Source: Pantoea endophytica
GTDB lineage: Bacteria > Pseudomonadota > Gammaproteobacteria > Enterobacterales > Enterobacteriaceae
Direction of reading: 5' to 3'
DNA: 64,000 bases
NCBI RefSeq assembly: GCF_002858935.1
Contig: NZ_PJRT01000025.1
Location: 62,001-126,000 of the forward strand
Part shown: positions 1 through 8,397 of the stretch, in pieces
How the letters are laid out: every line of letters begins with the position of its first letter
Numbering within the stretch: the first letter of the stretch is position 1
The notes under the pieces: generated by a model
Seen by the model: the letters and a program-made list of their open reading frames with translations, nothing else
Told to the model about the DNA's origin: nothing
The model's database searches: none
Position numbers and translations under genes: made by a program

Positions 1-226
1 CAGACAACACAAACACCAGCGCTAACTGCGCGATGATCAAGCCAAAGAAAGTGATGCGGTTAGCAAACACCAGTTCCATTACTGCAGGTGTGCGGGCAGC
101 AAACCACGAAACAAACGCGGTGAGCAGCAAGCCGCAGGTCATCCAGCCATACACCTGCGCCATGTAGGTCTGCAGCGAGGTGGATGCCTGCTGCACAATT
201 GAATCATTACGTGGATATCGATCCAT
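1..226 (-). CDS. ybhL: YbhL-like Bax inhibitor-1 family membrane protein (N-terminal part)
   Basis: Only the first ~75 codons are in the window; the gene runs off the left edge. The start reads MDRYPRNDSIVQQAS and continues with TYMAQVYGWMTCGLLLTAF, which I recognise as the N-terminus of the YbhL/YccA group of Bax inhibitor-1-like multi-pass inner-membrane proteins. The first hydrophobic helix and part of a second are visible. An AGGCG Shine-Dalgarno lies 6-7 bases before the ATG at 224-226. In E. coli ybhL also follows the moa genes. Its physiological role is not settled; the family is linked to ion leakage and membrane stress. Identity is firm, function weak. Confidence 0.85.
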   Translation of the reverse strand, partial: MDRYPRNDSIVQQASTSLQTYMAQVYGWMTCGLLLTAFVSWFAARTPAVMELVFANRITFFGLIIAQLALVFVLS

Positions 227-289
227 GAAGCGCCTCATTAGCGGTTACGTTAACAAACTCTGTAAGTGTGGAGTGTACACCCGTTTGCG

Positions 290-1384
290 TCAACGGCGCG
301 TCAAGCACTGTTGATAGCGGCCATTTACGCGCTGAGCAAACCACGCGGTAGTGAGATTGCGGGTGATTTTCGGGCTCTCCAGCTTGATGCCCGGCAGCAT
401 TTCGCGCGGCAGACGTTTTCCGGCCATCTTATCGGCGAGGATAAAGGTCTGCTTCCACAGCGTGCTGTTAGCAAAATCTTCGCTGTCGCCCTTCTCCAGA
501 TCGCGGCGGATTTCGCGATTGCTCATATCCAGCTGCTTGCTCAGGCTGCGCACCGCCAGTTCGGTGGAACCGGCCTGATCGCTGCCATAGACGATCAGGT
601 CGCCATCCAGTGCCAGCTTGATGCCGCTGGCGCGCGCGATGGCCGCCTGAAATGCGGCGTTGCGGCTGGCGTACCAACCGGCGTTGAAGTCGGCGAAGCG
701 ATACAGCGGCTGGCTGTAATCGGCCGGGTAGCCAAGCAGATGCAGCGTGCCGAAGTAGATACCACCGCGACGAGTGAAGACTTCACGACGAATCGAGCCG
801 TCAACCGCATACGGATAGCCTTTGGCGTGCGCTTCCGCAAACGCAATGCTGACCTGCATCGGCCCGCCGGTATGAATTGGGTTGAGGTTGCCAAACAGCT
901 TTTGCCCCATCGGCACCATATCGATGAAATCATCAAAAATGGCGCTCAGCTCTTTCTCGCTGCGCACCTTATCCAGACGTGCGGCATAGCTTTCGCCATT
1001 CGGTGATTTGATCAGCAGTGCGGTGCGCACCAGAAATGCCGGCACATGCACTTTGGCGGCGCGGCGATCAATCTCGCCCCAGGCGATTTTCGGTAAGCCC
1101 GGCACCACCGCATCGGCGCTGAAGTTAGACTCCTGATCGGTAACGGCAATCACCGCGCAGAGGTTGCTGACGCTGGCATCAATTTGCTGCACGCGGAACG
1201 CGGTATAGATATCGTCGGCCCAGGCGGATTTCTGTTTAACGTCGCTGGGCAACAACTGCTGGATTTGGCTTTTTACATCGGCGGGCTGACGCGCGGGCGC
1301 CTGCGGCTCTTTTTTCGTGCTACAACCGGCCAGCACCAGCGCAGCCAGCAAAGCTGCGCCTTTCATCATCTTGCTCGTGTTCAT
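290..1384 (-). CDS. yaiW: YaiW-like outer-membrane lipoprotein (DUF1615)
   Basis: Predicted 364-residue lipoprotein, the length I recall for E. coli YaiW. A lipoprotein signal peptide ends in LAGC with the acylated cysteine at residue 21. The segments DQESNFSADAVVPGL, GGPMQVSIAFAE, FADFNAGWYASRNAAFQ and SPKITRNLTTAWFA are hallmark YaiW/DUF1615 sequences; the early glutamate in QESNF resembles a transglycosylase-type active site, though no activity is assigned. An upstream extension of 7 codons exists, but AGGGAG before the ATG at 1382-1384 and the signal peptide favour this start. YaiW is described as a surface-exposed lipoprotein, linked with SbmA-dependent peptide uptake in E. coli. There it neighbours sbmA; here it sits between ybhL and moaE, so it has moved or been lost and regained. 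Confidence 0.85.
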   Translation of the reverse strand: MNTSKMMKGAALLAALVLAGCSTKKEPQAPARQPADVKSQIQQLLPSDVKQKSAWADDIYTAFRVQQIDASVSNLCAVIAVTDQESNFSADAVVPGLPKIAWGEIDRRAAKVHVPAFLVRTALLIKSPNGESYAARLDKVRSEKELSAIFDDFIDMVPMGQKLFGNLNPIHTGGPMQVSIAFAEAHAKGYPYAVDGSIRREVFTRRGGIYFGTLHLLGYPADYSQPLYRFADFNAGWYASRNAAFQAAIARASGIKLALDGDLIVYGSDQAGSTELAVRSLSKQLDMSNREIRRDLEKGDSEDFANSTLWKQTFILADKMAGKRLPREMLPGIKLESPKITRNLTTAWFAQRVNGRYQQCLTRR

Positions 1385-1464
1385 CCTGCTCCCTGACGCC
1401 AACAAAAACCGTACCTTAACGTTTTCAGTGGCCTGCCGCTATCGGAGCGGGAGGATTTTGCGCG

Positions 1465-1920
1465 CTAGCTCCAGCGTTCAGCGGCCTGATGATCGCTATC
1501 ACGGGCATCAACCCAGCGGTCGCCTGTGGCGGTGGCTTCACGCTTCCAGAACGGCGCGCGGGTTTTCAGGTAATCCATGATGAACTCGGTGGCGGCGAAT
1601 GCGCTGCCGCGATGCGCGCTGCTGACGCCCACAAACACGATCTCATCGCCGGGAAACAGTTCGCCAACGCGATGGATCACCGTAACCTGCTTCAGCGCCC
1701 AGCGCTGACGCGCGTCTTCCACGATCTCCGCCAGCGCTTTTTCCGTCATGCCGGGATAGTGCTCCAGCGTCAAGGCCGCCACGCTGGCACCGAGATTGTG
1801 ATTGCGCACTTTGCCGGTGAAGGTGACGACCGCACCATCGCTGTCATGGGCGGCGAGTTTTTCGTACTCTTCGCCGACGTTGAACGGCTCTGAACCCACA
1901 CGAATCCGCGTTTCCATCAT
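1465..1920 (-). CDS. moaE: molybdopterin synthase catalytic subunit MoaE
   Basis: 151-residue MoaE. It transfers sulfur from the MoaD C-terminal thiocarboxylate to precursor Z (cPMP) to make molybdopterin, as a MoaD2-MoaE2 heterotetramer in the cytosol. Visible family segments are DGAVVTFTGKVRNHN, LEHYPGMTEKAL, VTVIHRVGEL and the lysine-bearing TRAPFWKRE loop that carries catalytic lysine. It is the last gene of moaABCDE. Two adjacent ATG codons are possible; the moaD stop overlaps the first one (TGATGATGG) and GGGAGG is spaced better for the second, which would give 150 residues as in E. coli. Confidence 0.96.
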   Translation of the reverse strand: MMETRIRVGSEPFNVGEEYEKLAAHDSDGAVVTFTGKVRNHNLGASVAALTLEHYPGMTEKALAEIVEDARQRWALKQVTVIHRVGELFPGDEIVFVGVSSAHRGSAFAATEFIMDYLKTRAPFWKREATATGDRWVDARDSDHQAAERWS

Positions 1921-2165
1921 CAGCCTCCCGTGACCGGCGGGAAAAAGGCCACTTCATCACCCGCACGCAGCGGATGACTCATCGGCACCAGCGTTTGGTT
2001 TACCGCCGCCAGCAGCTTGCCGGATTCCAGCGCCAGCGCCCAGCGATCGCCCTTCTCTGCTAACGCCGCGCGCAGCGTGGCGACATCGGCGTAGTCAGGC
2101 TGCAAATCCAGTGAAGCGGTGCCGGTTAATTCCCGCACCTGAGCAAAAAACAGCACCTTAATCAT
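1920..2165 (-). CDS. moaD: molybdopterin synthase sulfur carrier subunit MoaD
   Basis: 81-residue ubiquitin-fold protein ending in PPVTGG. The terminal Gly-Gly is adenylated and converted to a thiocarboxylate by MoeB and a sulfur donor, then feeds sulfur to MoaE. The N-terminal strand [14 protein letters not shown] and the [12 protein letters not shown] tail are typical. Its start overlaps the moaC stop by 8 bases and its stop overlaps the moaE start, so the genes are probably translationally coupled. Length matches the E. coli protein. Confidence 0.96.
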   Translation of the reverse strand: MIKVLFFAQVRELTGTASLDLQPDYADVATLRAALAEKGDRWALALESGKLLAAVNQTLVPMSHPLRAGDEVAFFPPVTGG

Positions 2166-2643
2166 GGCTCACCGCCCTGAAGTCGCCGGATTTGCCGCCG
2201 CTTTTAGTCAGCAAACGCAGCTGGTCGATGACGATGTCTTTTTGCACCGCTTTGCACATGTCATAGATGGTCAGCGCTGCGACGGACGCCGCCGTCAACG
2301 CTTCCATCTCAACGCCGGTTTTGCCGGTGAGACGACAGAGTGAGGTGACGCGCACGCGATTATGCTGCGGTTCCGCCAGCAAGGTAACCTCCACTTTGCT
2401 CAGCATCAGCGGATGACAGAGCGGAATCAGTTCCCAGGTGCGTTTTGCCGCCTGAATACCGGCGATGCGCGCGGTGGCGAACACGTCACCTTTGTGATGG
2501 CTGCCGTCAATAATCATCTGCAGCGTTTCGGCGCTCATCAGCACCAGTGCTTCGGCCTGCGCTTCGCGCACCGTTTCGGTTTTGCCAGAGACATCCACCA
2601 TGTGGGCTTCGCCAGCGGCATTGATATGAGTTAACGATGACAT
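2158..2643 (-). CDS. moaC: cyclic pyranopterin monophosphate synthase MoaC
   Basis: 161-residue MoaC. It acts right after MoaA, rearranging 3',8-cyclo-7,8-dihydro-GTP to cyclic pyranopterin monophosphate. Recognisable blocks are [49 protein letters not shown] and the C-terminal [12 protein letters not shown] motif that lines the active site. The length equals E. coli MoaC. Two bases separate it from moaB upstream, and it overlaps moaD downstream. Confidence 0.97.
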   Translation of the reverse strand: MSSLTHINAAGEAHMVDVSGKTETVREAQAEALVLMSAETLQMIIDGSHHKGDVFATARIAGIQAAKRTWELIPLCHPLMLSKVEVTLLAEPQHNRVRVTSLCRLTGKTGVEMEALTAASVAALTIYDMCKAVQKDIVIDQLRLLTKSGGKSGDFRAVSHD

Positions 2644-2645
2644 GC

Positions 2646-3161
2646 TTACAACTTCTTCAAATGTGAGACGAAATTACACGGACGCGTACGCGCATCCAGC
2701 TGATCTTCGATAATGCGCTCCCAGGCGCTGCGGCAGGCGTTGGTCGATCCCGGCACGGCAAAAATCAGCGTCTGATTGGCTAATCCAGCCACCGCGCGCG
2801 ACTGCAGCGTCGAGCTGCCGATCTCTTCATAGGAGATCATGCGGAACAGCTCGCCAAAGCCTTCGATTTCGCGGTCCAGTAGCGGCAGCAACGCTTCTGG
2901 CGTGCTGTTTTTGCTATTGAAACCGGTGCCGCCGTTAACGATCACCACTTGCACATCGTCGCTGGCAATCCAGCGCGATACCGTGGCGCGAATGCGATAG
3001 CGGTTATCTGGCACAATCGCGCGATCAACCACCTGATGCCCGGCTTCCGCCAGCGCTTCACGCAGATAATCGCCCGATGTGTCATTGCTGGCATCGCGGC
3101 TATCCGAGACGGTCATCACCGCCACATTTAAGGCGACAAATTCGCCGGAAGGTTTACCCAT
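2646..3161 (-). CDS. moaB: molybdenum cofactor biosynthesis protein MoaB
   Basis: 171-residue protein of the MoaB/Mog/MoeA fold. The [19 protein letters not shown] segment carries the conserved GGTG molybdopterin-binding loop; the N-terminal [17 protein letters not shown] is also typical. In E. coli MoaB is dispensable and its exact role is unclear; related proteins adenylylate molybdopterin. It is the second gene of the moa operon, 17 bases after moaA. Confidence 0.95.
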   Translation of the reverse strand: MGKPSGEFVALNVAVMTVSDSRDASNDTSGDYLREALAEAGHQVVDRAIVPDNRYRIRATVSRWIASDDVQVVIVNGGTGFNSKNSTPEALLPLLDREIEGFGELFRMISYEEIGSSTLQSRAVAGLANQTLIFAVPGSTNACRSAWERIIEDQLDARTRPCNFVSHLKKL

Positions 3162-3178
3162 GGCCGTAACTCCTGTGT

Positions 3179-4165
3179 TTAGCCACCAATAAAGGAGAGA
3201 TTTTGCGTGATGCCGGTGTTGCCCTGATGCAGGAAATGCGTCTGCTTTTTCTGTCCAAGGCTGTGCGCAATGCGCGCCTGCAACTCATCTTGCTGATCGT
3301 CAGAGGCCAGCAGATCGCGCAGCGACACGCCGCCGTCACCAAACAGGCACAGATGCAGATTGCCCAGCGCCGAGACGCGCAGGCGGTTGCAGCTGGCACA
3401 GAAATCTTTCTCGTACGGCATGATCAGGCCGACTTCGCCCTGATAATCGGGATGACGGAACACCTGCGCTGGACCGTCGCTGCGGCCGCGCGACTGGCGT
3501 TGCCAGCCTTGCAGGATCAGCTGATCGCGGATTACTTCACCGGAGATGTGATGACGGCGGAACAGATCGCTGCCTTCACCGGTTTCCATCAGTTCGATAA
3601 AGCGCAGTTGAATCGGTCGCAGGCGCAGCCACTCAAGGAAGGTGCTGAGGCTGTGGCTGTTCACATCGCGCATCAGCACGCTGTTGACTTTCACTTTCTC
3701 GAAACCGGCATCAAAGGCGGCGTCGATTCCCGCCATCACCTCGGCAAATTTATCCTGGCCGGTAATGGCGTGAAACTGGCGTGCGTCGAGGCTATCGACG
3801 CTGACGTTGATATGGGTGAGACCGGCAGCGCGCCAGGCACCTACGTCACGCGCCATGCGATAACCGTTGGTGGTCATCGCGATCTGGCGAATGGCGGCGT
3901 TTTCACGCACTGCAGCGATGATGTCGGTGAAATCACGCCGCATGGAGGGTTCGCCGCCCGTCAGGCGCACTTTTTCCGTGCCCGCCGCCGCAAAGGCACG
4001 CGTCACGCGACGAATCTCATCCAGCGAGAGAAAACTTTTATTGTGCGTACCGTTCGGCTTATAGCCGTTCGGCAAACAGTAGGTACAACGGAAGTTACAC
4101 ACATCCGTGACCGACAGGCGCAGATAGTAAAAGCTGCGCGCATAGGCATCTGTAAATTGTGGCAC
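3179..4165 (-). CDS. moaA: GTP 3',8-cyclase MoaA (radical SAM)
   Basis: Radical-SAM enzyme that starts molybdenum cofactor synthesis by cyclising GTP. The N-terminal cluster is CNFRCTYC (Cys23, 27, 30 with this start), a second cluster lies in [20 protein letters not shown], and the protein ends in FIGG, the Gly-Gly tail important for activity. I chose the GTG at 4163-4165 ([12 protein letters not shown], 328 residues). It is preceded by GGAAAGG at proper spacing and gives a length like the E. coli enzyme (329). A longer reading frame with ATG at 4223-4225 would run through the upstream riboswitch and has no support. First gene of moaABCDE. Confidence 0.97.
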   Translation of the reverse strand: MPQFTDAYARSFYYLRLSVTDVCNFRCTYCLPNGYKPNGTHNKSFLSLDEIRRVTRAFAAAGTEKVRLTGGEPSMRRDFTDIIAAVRENAAIRQIAMTTNGYRMARDVGAWRAAGLTHINVSVDSLDARQFHAITGQDKFAEVMAGIDAAFDAGFEKVKVNSVLMRDVNSHSLSTFLEWLRLRPIQLRFIELMETGEGSDLFRRHHISGEVIRDQLILQGWQRQSRGRSDGPAQVFRHPDYQGEVGLIMPYEKDFCASCNRLRVSALGNLHLCLFGDGGVSLRDLLASDDQQDELQARIAHSLGQKKQTHFLHQGNTGITQNLSFIGG

Positions 4166-4281
4166 CTGAACACCTTTCCAAAGTCGGGAGATGCAGTCAT
4201 TTCTTTCTGCACCCTGGCAGCTCAAGGCTGCGGCCTGGCTTCCATATCTATAACGACTTAGGAAACCAGGCTTGGGAGTTT
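4166..4281 (-). ncRNA. Moco-responsive riboswitch in the moaA leader
   Basis: On the minus strand the ~115-base moaA leader folds into successive short helices: GCCTGG with CCAGGC, GCAGC with GCTGC, and TGCAG with CTGCA closing an AAAGAAATGA loop. CTCCCGACTTTGGAAAGG follows, with the ribosome site of moaA at its 3' edge. This arrangement and position match the moco_RNA motif known in front of E. coli moaA, where cofactor abundance reduces translation. The 5' end is set from a possible -10 (CATAAT, minus strand, 4288-4293). I recognised it by eye, without a covariance-model search. Confidence 0.75.
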
Positions 4282-4352
4282 GTTGTCATTATGGACAACA
4301 CGGTTAAAACGAATGGTAGCGCGATTAACGGTTAGCATCCATGAGTGATTTT

Positions 4353-4376
4353 CGCTATATATCTTGATGCATAACG
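4353..4376. promoter_or_regulatory. ModE-type molybdate operator upstream of moaA
   Basis: The bases read CGCTATAT, an 8-base spacer, then GCATAACG, matching the ModE pattern CG-TATAT...ATA-CG with 8-8-8 spacing. In E. coli ModE-molybdate activates moaA from an upstream site. Here the site lies about 60 bases upstream of the probable moaA -10 at 4288-4293, which suits activation. It sits in the divergent region between moaA and ybhK, so it could also touch ybhK. Confidence 0.75.
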
Positions 4377-4485
4377 TTTTTTCACCGCATTTTCGCGACA
4401 GGATACGGTAAAATACACCACAGATATTGATGCACATCAGTTCAACTACGCCTCAACGCGAGGACGTCAGTGACAAAGGAGAAAC

Positions 4486-5388
4486 ATGAATCGAACCCTG
4501 GCAGATTTGGATCGCGTAGTGGCATTAGGTGGCGGACACGGTTTGGGCCGCGTGATGTCGGCGCTGGCACCGTTAGGTTCGCGCCTGACCGGCATCGTCA
4601 CCACCACCGACAACGGCGGATCCACCGGCCGCATTCGCCGCTCGGAAGGCGGCATTGCGTGGGGCGATATGCGTAATTGCATCAATCAGCTGATCACCGA
4701 ACCGAGCGTCGCCACCGCGATGTTTGAGTATCGCTTCACCGGCAATGGCGAGCTGGCCGGACACAATCTCGGCAACCTAATGCTGAAGGCGCTTGATCAT
4801 CTCAGCGTGCGCCCGCTCGAAGCCATCAACATCATCCGCAATCTGCTCAAGGTCGATGCGTTTCTGATCCCGATGTCGGAACAGCCGGTCGATCTGGTGG
4901 CGCAGGATGGCGAAGGCAATATGGTGTACGGCGAAACGGCAATAGATGAGATGAAGCAGCCGCCCGAAGAGTTGATGTTACATCCGAATGTGTTGCCAAC
5001 CCGTGAAGCCATCGAGGCAATTGGTGAAGCGGATTTGATTCTGATTGGCCCCGGCAGCTTCTACACCAGCCTGATGCCGATTCTGCTGATGGAAGAGATG
5101 GCGCGCGCGCTGCGCCGTACGCCTGCCACCATGGTGTTTATCGGCAATCTGGGCCGCGAACTGAGCCCAGCGGCGGCTAGCCTGAATGTGGCCGATAAGT
5201 TGGCGATCATGGAGAAAGCGATTGGCAAGCGGGTGATTGATGCGGTGGTGGTGAGTCCAGCCGCCGATATTCGCGGCGTGGAAGAGCGTTTAATCATTCG
5301 CGAGCCGCTGGAGGCCGCCGACATCAAATATCGCCATGACCGCCAGCTGCTGCGCATCGCGCTGGAACATGCGATTCAGGCCGTTTAA
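4486..5388 (+). CDS. ybhK: YvcK/YbhK-family gluconeogenesis factor-like protein
   Basis: 300 residues, near the E. coli YbhK length. The start [17 protein letters not shown] is the nucleotide-binding loop of the YvcK/CofD-like fold; [29 protein letters not shown] and [13 protein letters not shown] are further family blocks. In Bacillus and mycobacteria YvcK binds UDP-sugars and supports growth on gluconeogenic carbon and cell-wall integrity; the enterobacterial role is not established. GGAG precedes the ATG. It is divergent from moaA as in E. coli. Confidence 0.93.
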   Translation: MNRTLADLDRVVALGGGHGLGRVMSALAPLGSRLTGIVTTTDNGGSTGRIRRSEGGIAWGDMRNCINQLITEPSVATAMFEYRFTGNGELAGHNLGNLMLKALDHLSVRPLEAINIIRNLLKVDAFLIPMSEQPVDLVAQDGEGNMVYGETAIDEMKQPPEELMLHPNVLPTREAIEAIGEADLILIGPGSFYTSLMPILLMEEMARALRRTPATMVFIGNLGRELSPAAASLNVADKLAIMEKAIGKRVIDAVVVSPAADIRGVEERLIIREPLEAADIKYRHDRQLLRIALEHAIQAV

Positions 5389-5390
5389 TT

Positions 5391-5462
5391 TCCAGGTGCG
5401 CATGAATGCGCACCCTACGAAAACCGCGCTGAATTCCTGTAGGGTCGTCATTCATGGCGGCC
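5391..5462. repeat. intergenic palindromic repeat between ybhK and uvrB
   Basis: Between the convergent ends of ybhK and uvrB is a near-perfect palindrome at 5395-5414 (GGTGCGCAT, 2-base centre, ATGCGCACC). It is followed by CCTACG and then a second related half, TGTAGGGTCGTCATTCATGG. Similar GTAGG/CCTAC-flanked palindromes with a CAT-ATG core occur at 9126, 16660, 21984 and 36991 in this window, so this looks like a dispersed family. It may also act as a bidirectional terminator. Confidence 0.6.
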
Positions 5463-5474
5463 TGGATACCACAA

Positions 5475-7496
5475 TCACGAAGCCGCAATAAACAGCTCGC
5501 GCAATTGATGTAACTGATCGCGCACGCTGGCAGCCTCTTCAAACTCCAGATTCTGCGCGTGCTGCTGCATCTGCCCTTCCAGCTCGTGAATCTTCTTCTG
5601 CATCGCCTGCGGCGTAAGCGCCATATAGTTGGCTTCCGCTTCTGCTGCGGTACGTGAGGCGGTTTTGCCTTTACCGCGTGTTTTCACTACGTTTTTGCCG
5701 AGCTCAAGAATATCGGTGATCTTCTTGTTGAGCCCTTGCGGCGTAATGCCATTCTCTTCGTTGTATTTCTGCTGCTTCTCACGACGACGCTCGGTTTCGC
5801 CCATCGCGCGCTCCATCGACGGCGTGATTTTATCGGCGTAGAGAATCGCCCGGCCATTGATGTTACGCGCGGCGCGACCAATGGTCTGTATCAGCGAACG
5901 CTCCGAACGCAGGAAGCCCTCTTTATCAGCATCGAGAATCGCCACCAGCGACACTTCCGGCATATCCAGACCTTCTCGCAGCAAGTTGATGCCAACCAGC
6001 ACATCAAATTCGCCAAGACGTAAATCGCGGATGATCTCCATACGTTCCACAGTATCGATATCCGAGTGCAGATAGCGCACCTTCTCGCCGTGCTCCACCA
6101 GGTATTCGGTAAGATCTTCCGCCATACGCTTGGTCAGCACAGTCACCAGCACGCGCTCGTTAATCTCAACACGTTTGCGGATTTCCGACAGCAAATCGTC
6201 GACCTGCGTCGCCACCGGCCGCACTTCCAGAATCGGATCCAGCAGGCCGGTTGGACGCACCAGCTGATCGATCACTTCGCCACCCGATTTTTCCAGCTCG
6301 TAATTGCCCGGCGTGGCCGACACGTAAATGGTTTGCGGAGCGGCTGCTTCAAACTCTTCAAACTTCATCGGACGGTTATCCAGCGCCGACGGCAGGCGGA
6401 AACCGTACTCCACCAGCGTCTCTTTACGCGCGCGGTCACCACGATACATGCCGCCAATCTGCGGAATGGTGACATGCGATTCGTCAACCACCAGCAAGCC
6501 ATCCGCCGGTAAATAGTCGAACAAGGTCGGCGGCGGCTCGCCCGGTCCGCGCCCGGAGAGATAGCGCGAGTAGTTTTCGATGCCGGAGCAGTAACCCAAC
6601 TCGTTCATCATCTCGAGATCGAACTGCGTACGCTGGGAAATACGCTGCTCTTCCAGCAGCTTATTGTTCTCCAGCAGCACTTTGCGGCGCACCACCAGCT
6701 CATCTTTGATCTCTTCCATCGCCTTAAGAATGCGCTCACGCGGCGTCACATAGTGCGTTTTCGGATAGACGGTAAAGCGCGGGATCACCGAATCAATCTG
6801 GCCGGTGAGCGGATCAAACAGCGACAGCCGCTCAACTTCTTCATCAAACAGCTCAATACGCAGCGCAATGTCGTCCGATTCCGCCGGGAACACATCAATC
6901 ACTTCGCCGCGCACGCGGAAGGTGCCGCGCTGGAAGGCCTGATCGTTGCGGCTGTACTGCAGCTCCGCCAGACGACGCAAAATGCTGCGCTGATCAATAA
7001 TCATGCCGCGCGTCAGATGCAGCATCATTTTCAGGTAGAGATCGGGATCGCCCAAACCGTAGATCGCCGAAACCGAGGCCACGACGATGACATCACGGCG
7101 CTCCAGCAGCGCTTTGGTCGCCGACAGACGCATCTGCTCAATGTGCTCATTCACCGAGGCATCTTTTTCGATAAAGGTGTCAGAACTCGGCACATAGGCT
7201 TCAGGCTGATAGTAATCGTAATATGAGACGAAAAACTCCACCGCGTTATCCGGGAAGAACTCCTTCATCTCCCCGTAGAGCTGCGCCGCCAGGGTTTTAT
7301 TTGGCGCCAGCACCATCGTCGGGCGGTTGAGGTCGGCAATCACATTCGCCACGGTAAAGGTTTTACCTGAGCCGGTCACGCCCAACAGCGTTTGATGCGC
7401 GAGTCCATCTTCCAGTCCCTCTTCGAGACGGCGAATCGCCTCAGGTTGATCCCCTGAAGGCTTGAAAGCGGAGTTGAGTTTAAAGACTTTGCTCAT
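5475..7496 (-). CDS. uvrB: excinuclease ABC subunit UvrB
   Basis: 673 residues, identical in length to E. coli UvrB. It verifies damage and loads UvrC in nucleotide excision repair, working with UvrA. Domains: helicase-like domain 1 with Walker A GVTGSGKT (39-46); the DNA-clamping beta-hairpin around [20 protein letters not shown] (~90-110); the UvrA-interaction region; the DESH box in [13 protein letters not shown]; helicase motifs [14 protein letters not shown] and QTIGRAARN; and the C-terminal UVR motif ([20 protein letters not shown]) that binds UvrC. A LexA box lies upstream. Confidence 0.99.
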   Translation of the reverse strand: MSKVFKLNSAFKPSGDQPEAIRRLEEGLEDGLAHQTLLGVTGSGKTFTVANVIADLNRPTMVLAPNKTLAAQLYGEMKEFFPDNAVEFFVSYYDYYQPEAYVPSSDTFIEKDASVNEHIEQMRLSATKALLERRDVIVVASVSAIYGLGDPDLYLKMMLHLTRGMIIDQRSILRRLAELQYSRNDQAFQRGTFRVRGEVIDVFPAESDDIALRIELFDEEVERLSLFDPLTGQIDSVIPRFTVYPKTHYVTPRERILKAMEEIKDELVVRRKVLLENNKLLEEQRISQRTQFDLEMMNELGYCSGIENYSRYLSGRGPGEPPPTLFDYLPADGLLVVDESHVTIPQIGGMYRGDRARKETLVEYGFRLPSALDNRPMKFEEFEAAAPQTIYVSATPGNYELEKSGGEVIDQLVRPTGLLDPILEVRPVATQVDDLLSEIRKRVEINERVLVTVLTKRMAEDLTEYLVEHGEKVRYLHSDIDTVERMEIIRDLRLGEFDVLVGINLLREGLDMPEVSLVAILDADKEGFLRSERSLIQTIGRAARNINGRAILYADKITPSMERAMGETERRREKQQKYNEENGITPQGLNKKITDILELGKNVVKTRGKGKTASRTAAEAEANYMALTPQAMQKKIHELEGQMQQHAQNLEFEEAASVRDQLHQLRELFIAAS

Positions 7497-7575
7497 GTTT
7501 TAGCGGTTCCAGCAGATGAAGTCGGCGGGCAGGCTGCTAATTCTACTCTGCTATGGCGAATTTGCCAGAAAAAAA

Positions 7576-7595
7576 TACTGGACATAATCACAGTA
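7576..7595. promoter_or_regulatory. LexA (SOS) box of uvrB
   Basis: The 20 bases TACTGGACATAATCACAGTA read, on the uvrB strand, as TACTGT, eight bases, CCAGTA. This is the CTGT-N8-CCAG variant I associate with the E. coli uvrB SOS box rather than the CTGT-N8-ACAG consensus. It lies 80 bases before the uvrB start; a TAGAAT-like -10 sits between box and gene. It implies LexA repression and DNA-damage induction. Confidence 0.85.
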
Positions 7596-7676
7596 ACCTT
7601 GCACGATAATGGCACCTGACGGCGATTCTCTTCAGTGCAATTTAAGCGGCAGGCGGCAAGTTGTTGTTGCGCAATG

Positions 7677-7943
7677 TTATCCCCAGGCGGAGGATGCTTT
7701 TAACATTTGTCAATAGAGTGTCATTAAATTGCAGTCCGATGACAAGGCAGATAATTCGCATGCTTGATTTTAACTAACCTGCTGTTTTAATTCACTTTGA
7801 CTCAAAAGCCCAGTTTCTCATCATAATGTAGGAAGGCCGCGAATTTACTCGCTTCCACACGGTTTTCAGTCGCTAATGCACAAGGTTATCCACAGTAATG
7901 GTGGATAAGTGAATCCAGCCCCGAGCCCATCAGCTGTGTATAA
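7677..7943. other. DnaA-box cluster, candidate DARS1 (DnaA-reactivating sequence)
   Basis: Four DnaA-box-like 9-mers lie in the uvrB-bioD side intergenic DNA: TTATCCCCA at 7677-7685 (+), TTATCCACA at 7886-7894 (+), TTATCCACC at 7900-7908 (-) and a perfect TTATACACA at 7935-7943 (-). The last three form a compact, inverted group. E. coli DARS1, which promotes ADP-to-ATP exchange on DnaA, lies in the bioD-uvrB intergenic region and has a core of three DnaA boxes. Position and box arrangement therefore agree. AT-rich runs follow at 7968-7995. Function is inferred. Confidence 0.75.
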
Positions 7944-8397
7944 TTTTCTCCCGCCCATTCTTAAGCGTGAAAAAAAATTTTTTCGCATTTATTTTTCCCG
8001 CCGTGCGTGTCGCATTACCTCCCTTTTTCCGGCTTTACCTTCCCGTGCCCGGCGAAAAGTCAGGCGTTAAGGCCATTTATTTCTCCGGTTATTGCCTTAC
8101 GAACGATCAAATGCACCAGAAACGTTAAGCAGTCAGCACCGTCAAAGTGCAGTCGGTTTATCACCGCTGGCAATTGTTAAGCGTTTCTCAACTTTTAGCC
8201 GCTGATTTGTCAGGTTTCCGCCGCAGTTGCGCCTGAATTCCTAACCTGGCCTGGGAATTGCAGTGTTAGCACTATGGAGTGACGAGTCCATATCGGCGCT
8301 TGCCGACGACAGCGGTGTCCATCAATCGTGCACGACTGTATGCCAGACGACACAGAGCGGGAGCATTCAGGCTAATAATCTGGAAGGAGTATGTCAG

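Larger units (their letters stand above)
7497..8397. other. 0.9-kb non-coding stretch between uvrB and the orphan ABC ATPase gene
   Basis: Besides the uvrB promoter with its LexA box and the DnaA-box cluster, I find no convincing gene here. Composition is clearly more AT-rich than the flanks, with an A8T7-like run at about 7970-7983. An open frame extends the ATPase upstream to 8263, but its amino acids do not resemble a protein domain. The leader of the ATPase gene (8230-8397) has an AAGGAG ribosome site at 8383-8388. No tRNA or obvious terminator is visible. Confidence 0.6.

Noticed and set aside
3203-4261. 352-codon open frame opposite moaA
   Set aside because: Antisense shadow of moaA; no domain, and moaA plus the riboswitch explain the region.
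7968-7995. AT-rich run that might be a DNA-unwinding element of an origin
   Set aside because: There is no 13-mer series or initiator-type organisation around it, and the locus fits DARS1 rather than a replication origin.
8263-8397. N-terminal extension of the ABC ATPase
   Set aside because: Family homology starts at MLSLRSVNQFYG, and AAGGAG is placed for the ATG at 8398; the 45 upstream residues look non-coding.
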